The notes beneath the pieces were generated by a model that ran no database searches, had not been told where the DNA came from, and saw nothing but the letters and a program-made list of their open reading frames with translations. Of a stretch of DNA of 5,223 nt, positions 1 to 4,062 are shown one piece after another (the stretch's first letter is position 1; every line of letters begins with the position of its first letter). The stretch spans positions 1 through 5,223 of the forward strand of contig JAEYZX010000054.1 in assembly GCA_023427845.1 (NCBI GenBank). The letters are read 5' to 3'. The position numbers and the translations under genes were made by a program. Origin of the DNA: Bacteroidota bacterium. GTDB lineage: Bacteria > Bacteroidota > Bacteroidia > Flavobacteriales > Flavobacteriaceae.

Positions 1-546
1 GATCGGCACAAACCGCTGCTTGTTTCCTTTTCCCGTAACGCGAATGAAACCTTCGTCAAAATAAAGATCGGATATTTTTAAATCGACAACTTCCGAAACG
101 CGGAGTCCGCACCCGTAAAGCGTTTCAAGTATGGCACGGTTGCGTTCACCTTCGTCGGTCGATAAATCGATTGCGGAAACCAAAGCATCTATATCGCCGA
201 TTGATAACGTATCGGGAAGCTTTCTTCCCAATCGCGGCGTTTCGATAAGTTCCATCGGATTTGTTGCCCGATAATCTTCAAAAATCAAAAAGCCGAAAAA
301 GCTTTTCAAACCCGAAATGATCCTCGCCTGCGACCGGGGTTTGACTTCCTTCGAAACCGCGTAAATAAACTGCTGAACAGTGTCTTCATCAATATTTACG
401 GGAGAGGCTTGTGGCGCGTGTAGTGAAAGATAGTTGCAAAGCCGTTCAATATCAAAAGAATAGTTTTCAATCGTATTGCCCGACAACCCGCGTTCGATTC
501 GCAGGTACGTCTTATATTCCATGATGTAACGCTTCCAATTTTCCAT
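1..546 (-). CDS. xerD: Tyrosine recombinase XerD-like, N-terminal part (cut by window edge)
   Basis: The minus strand encodes 182 residues without a stop, from ATG at 546 to the left edge. The protein begins MENWKRYIMEYKTYLRIERG. Residues 1-90 look like the SAM-like core-binding domain of Xer recombinases (LSGNTIENYSFDIERL at 21-36). The catalytic domain starts near residue 107. The first catalytic arginine is Arg149 in GCGLRVSEV, and the catalytic lysine of the beta-hairpin is Lys173 in TGKGNKQR. The HxxR, H/W and tyrosine motifs should lie beyond the window; the family is usually about 300 residues. XerC/XerD proteins resolve chromosome dimers at dif during division, acting on DNA in the cytoplasm. 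XerD rather than XerC or a phage integrase is inferred from general resemblance to flavobacterial XerD and the aroQ neighbourhood. No perfect TAnnTTTG box was found upstream on this strand. Confidence 0.9.
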   Translation of the reverse strand, partial: MENWKRYIMEYKTYLRIERGLSGNTIENYSFDIERLCNYLSLHAPQASPVNIDEDTVQQFIYAVSKEVKPRSQARIISGLKSFFGFLIFEDYRATNPMELIETPRLGRKLPDTLSIGDIDALVSAIDLSTDEGERNRAILETLYGCGLRVSEVVDLKISDLYFDEGFIRVTGKGNKQRFVPI

Positions 547-603
547 ACCGAAAGTTATAAACTGCCGACTGATAAAAAAATCACAAAACAGTAGATTATC
601 ATA

Positions 604-775
604 TTTTCAATAAAATGTTACATATTTCCCACCTTGATAAGAATATTTCATTCAATAAACCATTTAACTGATTATTTTTCAATAAAATAGCATTTTCGAG
701 AAGTTAAATCTATGTGAATTAGCAAATTATTAAGGCTCATCCATCAGCATTAAAATTACTTTTGGATTCAATAAC
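604..775 (+). repeat. Four direct copies of TTCAATAA in the xerD/barrel intergenic region
   Basis: The octamer TTCAATAA occurs at 606-613, 651-658, 678-685 and 767-774, always in the same orientation. Two copies sit in a longer shared core, TTTTCAATAAAAT (604-616 and 676-688). Start-to-start spacings are 45, 27 and 89 nt. The last copy lies just after the -7 box of the downstream barrel gene. The 246-bp region (547-792) holds no credible gene. The copies could be binding sites for a regulator of the divergent xerD and barrel genes, but the region is very AT-rich and no known factor is recognised. Confidence 0.4.
757..764 (+). promoter_or_regulatory. Bacteroidota -7 promoter box, TACTTTTG
   Basis: This is a perfect match to TAnnTTTG, the -7 element read by the Bacteroidota primary sigma factor. 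It ends 28 nt before the ATG at 793. No TTG -33 element is visible at the usual 17-23 nt upstream. The same box stands at nearly the same distance before all four barrel genes in the window, which supports it. Confidence 0.65.
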
Positions 776-792
776 TAATAAATAAAAAGATT

Positions 793-1422
793 ATGAAAGC
801 TTTGAAATTAATTACCACAGGATTATTTGCGCTGTTTTCGGGAATTGCAACTGCGCAGGAAGAAGGTGATAACACTAACGATAAGGCGGTCAGTTTTGGC
901 GTAAAAGGCGGAGTTAATTTTGCAACCTTTGTAAGTGGCGATGACGATTTTGACAGTCCAGATTCACGAACAAGCTTCCACGTGGGTGTGCTAGCCGAAA
1001 TGCCGATAACGGATATGTTCTCTGTACAGGCAGAAGCGCTATATTCAGGCCAGGGATTTGACCTTGATTTTGAAGGACCGGACAACGACAACGCCGAAGT
1101 CCAATTGGATTACATTAACGTTCCGGTTCTTGCGAAATTTTATCTGACAAAAGGATTGAGCATCGAAGCGGGTCCGCAGTTCAGCTTTTTGGTGAACGAG
1201 GAATTTGATTTTAACCCGAATTCGGATGATGGCGACATCGATCTTGAAGATACGCCGTTCGAGGCTGAGGAATTTGAATTCGGAATGGCTGCAGGCCTTA
1301 CGTTCCAAACCGATATGGGACTTTTCGCTTCCGGAAGATATACACGAGGATTCACTGACATCTACAATGATGCTAACATCCAGAACTCGGTGTTCCAGAT
1401 CAGTGTGGGTTATAAATTTTAA
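793..1422 (+). CDS. Outer-membrane beta-barrel protein, PorT/OMP_b-brl_2 type (paralogue of 2980-3534)
   Basis: The protein has 209 residues. Residues 1-21 form a Sec signal peptide ending A-T-A, with Gln22 as likely mature N-terminus (the A-x-A|Q pattern common in Bacteroidota). The mature part alternates short amphipathic strands and Asp/Gly/Asn-rich turns: FGVKGGVNFA (35-44), SRTSFHVGV (58-66), VQAEALYSGQG (78-88), LSIEAGPQFSFLV (122-134), and a C-terminal VFQISVGYKF ending in Phe, as expected for BAM-inserted barrels. This suits an eight-strand barrel of the OMP_b-brl_2 type; the specific function is unknown. An acidic loop (about 136-163) is longer than in the paralogue. It holds NPNSDDGDID, weakly like a calcium loop but with Pro at the first ligand position of the best EF-hand register. 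The gene is probably monocistronic, with its own -7 box upstream and a terminator 19 nt after the stop. Confidence 0.88.
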   Translation: MKALKLITTGLFALFSGIATAQEEGDNTNDKAVSFGVKGGVNFATFVSGDDDFDSPDSRTSFHVGVLAEMPITDMFSVQAEALYSGQGFDLDFEGPDNDNAEVQLDYINVPVLAKFYLTKGLSIEAGPQFSFLVNEEFDFNPNSDDGDIDLEDTPFEAEEFEFGMAAGLTFQTDMGLFASGRYTRGFTDIYNDANIQNSVFQISVGYKF

Positions 1423-1441
1423 TGCTCAGTTAAAGCAAACA

Positions 1442-1469
1442 AAAAAGCCTTCCAAACGGAAGGCTTTTT
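1442..1469. terminator. Bidirectional rho-independent terminator between convergent genes
   Basis: A perfect 12-bp inverted repeat has a GC core (GCCTTCC at 1447-1453 with GGAAGGC at 1458-1464), an AAAC loop, and A5/T5 flanks that extend the stem. It gives a U-tract in both directions. It lies 19 nt after the stop of the plus-strand barrel gene and 18 nt after the end of the minus-strand one, so it can end both transcripts. Confidence 0.9.
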
Positions 1470-1487
1470 CTTTATAATGTATTCTGA

Positions 1488-2081
1488 TTAGAACTTGTAA
1501 ACAAGACCTAAACGAACATCTCTCATGTCAAGACCAAAGTTGAATGAATTTTGGCTGTCGTCAGCACCGTCAGGCTTCATTGTTTCGTATCCAAGAATAC
1601 CAAAAGTAGCTTCGAATGCAAAGTTGTCAGAAATGAAGTAGCTAACACCAGGAGCAAGAACAAGATCAAATCCGTTTGCTTTATTGTCAGCCAACTTATC
1701 TTCAAGTGAATTGTAATTGAAAGCAAGTTCACCAAAGAATGAGAAATCAGATGAAGGCGTAGCATAGTAACGTCCAAAAGCACCAACTGACAAAGTAGTA
1801 TCGTCCATTGTGTCACCTAATCCGTCAACCTCTGCTTTGTCAGAAGTATAACCCAAACGTACTCCAACAGCGATGTTGTCGGTTACGAAAAGACCGGCGC
1901 TAGGTGCAATTTCGAATGAAGTTTCCTTGTTATCGCCAAACGAAACAGAACCAATTCCTACAGCACCGGTAATGAACACATCACCATTAGCGAAACCTTT
2001 AGTTCCTGTACCTTCATTGTCCTGAGCATTTGCAAATCCGAAAGCGAATACAGCTGCAACAGATAAAATAATTTTTTTCAT
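1488..2081 (-). CDS. Outer-membrane beta-barrel protein (OMP_b-brl type)
   Basis: The protein has 197 residues. The start chosen is the ATG at 2081, because it begins a clean signal peptide (MKKIILSVAAVFAFGFANAQ; cleavage probably A-N-A19|Q20). An in-frame upstream ATG at 2138 would add 19 non-signal residues and run over the promoter box at 2108-2115. The mature part shows regular barrel strands separated by Asp/Asn/Gly turns: DVFITGAVGIGSVSFG (34-49), FEIAPSAGLFVTDNIAVGVRLGYTS (56-80), LSVGAFGRYYATP (97-109), FSFFGELAFNYNS (113-125), VLAPGVSYFISDNFAFEATFGILGY (141-165), and terminal VRLGLVYKF ending in Phe. Strand-turn-strand units with 'V/ISDN' turns are typical of abundant flavobacterial OmpA-like barrels without a peptidoglycan-binding domain. 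The role is unknown, plausibly structural or adaptive at the surface. The signal peptide nearly matches that of the 2278-2784 gene, but the mature domains differ. It is transcribed alone. Confidence 0.88.
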   Translation of the reverse strand: MKKIILSVAAVFAFGFANAQDNEGTGTKGFANGDVFITGAVGIGSVSFGDNKETSFEIAPSAGLFVTDNIAVGVRLGYTSDKAEVDGLGDTMDDTTLSVGAFGRYYATPSSDFSFFGELAFNYNSLEDKLADNKANGFDLVLAPGVSYFISDNFAFEATFGILGYETMKPDGADDSQNSFNFGLDMRDVRLGLVYKF

Positions 2082-2107
2082 TTTGTTTAGTGTTTTAAAA
2101 TTCGGTG

Positions 2108-2115
2108 CAAATGTA
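2108..2115 (-). promoter_or_regulatory. Bacteroidota -7 promoter box, TACATTTG (minus strand)
   Basis: The plus strand reads CAAATGTA, giving a perfect TAnnTTTG on the minus strand that ends 26 nt before the ATG at 2081. No TTG -33 element is evident at the expected spacing. Its position argues against starting the downstream gene at the upstream ATG at 2138. Confidence 0.7.
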
Positions 2116-2226
2116 TATAAAAAATAATAGGAAAGCACTTAATAATAAAAAATTTGAAGTACGGGCCCATATGGCGTTATTGCTCAGTTTATTACCGTTA
2201 AAAAACCGAAAAAAGGCCTTAAGTCC

Positions 2227-2254
2227 AAAAAAAAAATCTCCCGAAGGAGATTTT
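2227..2254 (-). terminator. Rho-independent terminator with C(UUCG)G tetraloop and U10 tract
   Basis: On the minus strand a 9-bp stem (AAAATCTCC paired with GGAGATTTT; arms 2246-2254 and 2233-2241) closes on a UUCG loop with a C-G closing pair, the extra-stable tetraloop class. Ten consecutive U residues follow or overlap the stem end (complement of A2227-A2236). It starts 23 nt after the 2278-2784 gene and separates it from the next minus-strand barrel gene. Confidence 0.92.
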
Positions 2255-2277
2255 GATTTTACTAATCGAAATATAAA

Positions 2278-2784
2278 TTAGAATTTATAGGCGGCTCCAA
2301 GTGTCACCGCTGATGCAGTCATTCCATCCTGTGAGATACCTTTGTACCCTACAAAAATATCGATTGCAGGCAATTGGTATCCAACTTTTGGCTGGTAGTA
2401 GAATCCGCCTTCAGCATCATCTTCACTTCCTGCATAAAATGCATAACCCAAATCAGCGCCAACAAAGAAATTTTCAGTTACAGAATACTTCAGCGCACCG
2501 GCAAGAGGAATAAATGCCGCATCCTCATATTCTACGGTAATTGGTCCGAAATCTTCTTCTGAACCAAACCAGTTATCATAACCGGTAGCAACACCAACCT
2601 CAAAACCATCACCAACTGACCACATATAGGCCAAGTCAATTCCAGCATTGAATGATGATATGTCTTTTACATCACCCATTGGGAGACCAACGTGGATCCC
2701 TACACGAAACCCACCATCGTCATCTTGCGCATTAGCAAATCCGAAAGCGAAAAGTGCCACAGCAGATAAAATAAGTTTTTTCAT
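2278..2784 (-). CDS. Small outer-membrane beta-barrel protein (OMP_b-brl type)
   Basis: The protein has 168 residues. Residues 1-19 are a signal peptide (MKKLILSAVALFAFGFANA, then Gln20). The mature part has about eight amphipathic strands: FRVGIHVGLPMG (26-37), FNAGIDLAYMWSVG (45-58), FEVGVATGYDNWFG (61-74), FIPLAGALKYSVTENFFVGADLGYAFYAG (91-119), GGFYYQPKVGYQLPAIDIFVGYKG (126-149), and terminal AVTLGAAYKF ending in Phe. Loops are acidic (SEEDFG, SEDDAEGG). Length and pattern fit a minimal eight-strand barrel. No enzymatic motif or OmpA C-terminal domain is seen, so the function is unknown. The start is supported by the signal peptide and by the -7 box 25 nt upstream. The gene is divergent from the 2980 barrel gene across a 195-bp region and ends in the UUCG terminator, so it is probably monocistronic. 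Confidence 0.87.
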   Translation of the reverse strand: MKKLILSAVALFAFGFANAQDDDGGFRVGIHVGLPMGDVKDISSFNAGIDLAYMWSVGDGFEVGVATGYDNWFGSEEDFGPITVEYEDAAFIPLAGALKYSVTENFFVGADLGYAFYAGSEDDAEGGFYYQPKVGYQLPAIDIFVGYKGISQDGMTASAVTLGAAYKF

Positions 2785-2809
2785 TTTTTTTGATTTAAAA
2801 TTGATAAAA

Positions 2810-2817
2810 CAAATCTA
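2810..2817 (-). promoter_or_regulatory. Bacteroidota -7 promoter box, TAGATTTG (minus strand)
   Basis: The plus strand reads CAAATCTA, a perfect TAnnTTTG on the minus strand ending 25 nt before the ATG at 2784. The DNA upstream on that strand is nearly all A/T, and no TTG -33 element is seen at the usual spacing. Confidence 0.68.
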
Positions 2818-2857
2818 GTATTTTTATTTCCCTATATTTTTTTGTTACTTTCTTTTA

Positions 2858-2877
2858 TTAACAATTTTGTTAACAAA
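2858..2877. promoter_or_regulatory. Candidate operator: overlapping TTAACAA/TTGTTAA palindromes
   Basis: TTAACAA (2858-2864), TTGTTAA (2867-2873) and TTAACAA (2870-2876) overlap. They make a 7-2-7 inverted repeat and a perfect 12-nt palindrome, TTTGTTAACAAA (2866-2877). The site lies between the two divergent barrel genes, 41 nt upstream of one -7 box (2810-2817) and 69 nt upstream of the other (2947-2954). TAACAATT also recurs at 2902-2909 and 2958-2965, the last just after the plus-strand -7 box. A dimeric regulator site is an inference; AT-rich DNA produces such palindromes by chance. Confidence 0.35.
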
Positions 2878-2946
2878 TATGATGTTTTTGTGCTAAACAT
2901 ATAACAATTCAGCCATACGATATAAGGATGCGCTACCGCATAATCG

Positions 2947-2954
2947 TAATTTTG
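2947..2954 (+). promoter_or_regulatory. Bacteroidota -7 promoter box, TAATTTTG
   Basis: This is a perfect TAnnTTTG ending 25 nt before the ATG at 2980. No TTG is found 17-23 nt upstream. The repeated motif TTAACAATTT begins 3 nt after it (2957-2966), in the region where transcription should start. Confidence 0.68.
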
Positions 2955-2979
2955 ACTTAACAATTTAAAAGAATGCCTT

Positions 2980-3534
2980 ATGAAGAAGCTTATTATTTCG
3001 GCAATTTTAATAATTGCCGGTACACTTGATGTAAATGCCCAGGTATTGCGATTCGGTTTGAAAGCGGGACCGAACTTTGCAAATGTCAGCGGCGGTCCAA
3101 GCGGAATAGATTATAATTCCCGAACAAGCTTCCACGCCGGTGTTGCAGTCGAATTTCATCCGGTCGGAAATTTTGCGATACAACCCGAGTTGCTCTACTC
3201 CTCACAGGGAGCTGAAGTTGACGGATTTGGCGACTTCAACCTTGATTATGTATCGCTTCCGGTAATGGCAAAATATTACATTTTGAGCGATGTTCTCAGT
3301 ATCGAGGCGGGTCCGCAGTTCTCTTTCCTTGTTGATGATGCCGAATCGTTCGACGAGTTTGGCAATACGATCGACAATGAAAAATTTGATTTCGCTGTTG
3401 CAGGCGGACTCGGATTGAACATTACCAAGAGCTTTTTCGCGCAGGCTCGTTACACAATTGGTTTGACCGAAGTATCAAAAGATGCCGAAATAACAAACTC
3501 AGTTTTCCAGCTGTCTGTGGGTTATATGTTCTAA
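2980..3534 (+). CDS. Outer-membrane beta-barrel protein, PorT/OMP_b-brl_2 type (paralogue of 793-1422)
   Basis: The protein has 184 residues. Residues 1-20 form a signal peptide ending V-N-A, with Gln21 next. The mature part starts straight into a strand (VLRFGLKAGPNFANV, 22-36). It shares blocks with the 793-1422 protein in the same order: SRTSFHAGV (47-55), PELLYSSQG (69-77), LDYVSLPVMAKYY (88-100), LSIEAGPQFSFLV (106-118), QARYTIGLTEV (155-165) and NSVFQLSVGYMF at the C-terminus. It lacks most of the long acidic loop of that paralogue, which explains its shorter length. The family is a general eight-strand outer-membrane barrel (PF13568-like); no specific function can be assigned. The ATG at 2980 was chosen because it begins the signal peptide; an ATG at 2973 is out of frame. 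The gene has its own -7 box and a strong terminator 23 nt after the stop. Confidence 0.88.
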   Translation: MKKLIISAILIIAGTLDVNAQVLRFGLKAGPNFANVSGGPSGIDYNSRTSFHAGVAVEFHPVGNFAIQPELLYSSQGAEVDGFGDFNLDYVSLPVMAKYYILSDVLSIEAGPQFSFLVDDAESFDEFGNTIDNEKFDFAVAGGLGLNITKSFFAQARYTIGLTEVSKDAEITNSVFQLSVGYMF

Positions 3535-3557
3535 AGTAAAAACACCAAAAACTATTG

Positions 3558-3590
3558 AAGCCGCTTCTTGTGAAGCGGCTTTTGCATTTT
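3558..3590 (+). terminator. Rho-independent terminator after the barrel gene
   Basis: A perfect 10-bp GC-rich stem (AAGCCGCTTC at 3558-3567 with GAAGCGGCTT at 3572-3581) has a 4-nt TTGT loop and is followed by TTGCATTTT. It lies 23 nt after the stop of the 2980-3534 gene and ends 60 nt before aroQ, so aroQ should have its own promoter. Confidence 0.9.
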
Positions 3591-3619
3591 TACGTATACG
3601 GTTGGTAATGATATTTTGC

Positions 3620-3627
3620 TACTTTTA
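3620..3627 (+). promoter_or_regulatory. Weak candidate -7 box for aroQ, TACTTTTA
   Basis: This matches TAnnTTTG at all but the last base. A TTG at 3602-3604 lies 15 nt upstream, slightly closer than usual. The box ends only 13 nt before the aroQ ATG, implying a very short leader. A promoter is expected here because a strong terminator lies just upstream, but this exact position is uncertain. Confidence 0.25.
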
Positions 3628-3640
3628 CTAAAAATCTTAC

Positions 3641-4057
3641 ATGACGATCAGCATCATCAACGGCCCGAATTTAAACCTGCTCGGAAAACGTGAACCTGAA
3701 GTGTATGGCTCAACATCTTTCGAGGAATATCTGAAGTCGCTTGCAAATCGCTTCCCCGGCATCACACTTGATTATTTTCAGAGCAACATCGAAGGCGAAA
3801 TCATAAATCAAATCCAATACGCAGGTTTTAAAAGTGACGCAATAATTCTTAACGCTGCCGCTTACACGCATACTTCGATCGGCATTGGCGATGCAGTTAA
3901 GTCGGTCCCATGCCCGGTTATCGAAGTGCACATTTCCAATACTTTTTCACGGGAAGACTTCAGACATCAATCGTTCATTTCACCAAATGCCGCGGGGGTC
4001 ATAATTGGCTTCGGACTAAAAAGCTATAATCTTGCAATCTTATCCCTAATTAAGTAA
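3641..4057 (+). CDS. aroQ: 3-dehydroquinate dehydratase, type II
   Basis: The protein has 138 residues, close to the usual 140-150 for type II dehydroquinases. The enzyme converts 3-dehydroquinate to 3-dehydroshikimate by anti elimination, the third step of the shikimate pathway to aromatic amino acids, in the cytoplasm and usually as a dodecamer. Family hallmarks are all present: INGPNLNLLGKREPEVYG at 6-23, with active-site Arg17 and catalytic Tyr22 on the lid loop; QSNIEGEII at 47-55; LNAAAYTHTS at 70-79 with Asn71 and His77; EVHISN at 95-100 with Glu95 and His97; and Arg108. By homology with the M. tuberculosis enzyme these correspond to Arg19, Tyr24, Asn75, His81, Glu99, His101 and Arg112. 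No essential residue is missing, so the enzyme should be active. It heads a likely two-gene operon; the DUF5686 gene starts 5 nt after its stop. Confidence 0.97.
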   Translation: MTISIINGPNLNLLGKREPEVYGSTSFEEYLKSLANRFPGITLDYFQSNIEGEIINQIQYAGFKSDAIILNAAAYTHTSIGIGDAVKSVPCPVIEVHISNTFSREDFRHQSFISPNAAGVIIGFGLKSYNLAILSLIK

Positions 4058-4062
4058 CGTTT

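Noticed and set aside
1..546. Possibility that the tyrosine recombinase marks a mobile element or phage integrase with the barrel genes as cargo.
   Set aside because: The sequence resembles housekeeping XerD, it lies near aroQ, and no attachment-site repeats, tRNA or mobile-element genes are seen.
768..1361. Open frames on the minus strand antisense to the first barrel gene (768-1091, 1045-1308, 1140-1361).
   Set aside because: They overlap a well-supported gene, have low-complexity Ser/Pro/Arg/Lys-rich translations, no signal or domain, and no promoter box in a sensible position.
2082..2138. In-frame upstream ATG at 2138 that would lengthen the 1488-2081 barrel protein by 19 residues.
   Set aside because: The extension precedes a complete signal peptide and runs across the perfect TACATTTG promoter box, so the ATG at 2081 is the real start.
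1423..2190. Shared TGCTCAGTT at 1423-1431 and 2181-2189, considered as possible direct repeats flanking an insertion.
   Set aside because: Only nine bases match, the flanks do not, and the interval contains an ordinary gene with its own signals; chance is the simplest explanation.
2161..2220. Small palindromes GGGCCC, CCATATGG and AAGGCCTT in the gap between the two minus-strand barrel genes.
   Set aside because: They are short restriction-site-like palindromes without loops, symmetry to each other or a U-tract; no terminator, attachment site or gene is supported here.
3593..3600. CGTATACG palindrome between the terminator and aroQ.
   Set aside because: Eight bases, single copy, no partner site; too little to call an operator.
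3710..3931. Minus-strand open frame inside aroQ.
   Set aside because: It lies wholly within an aroQ gene with every catalytic residue intact; the translation resembles nothing known.
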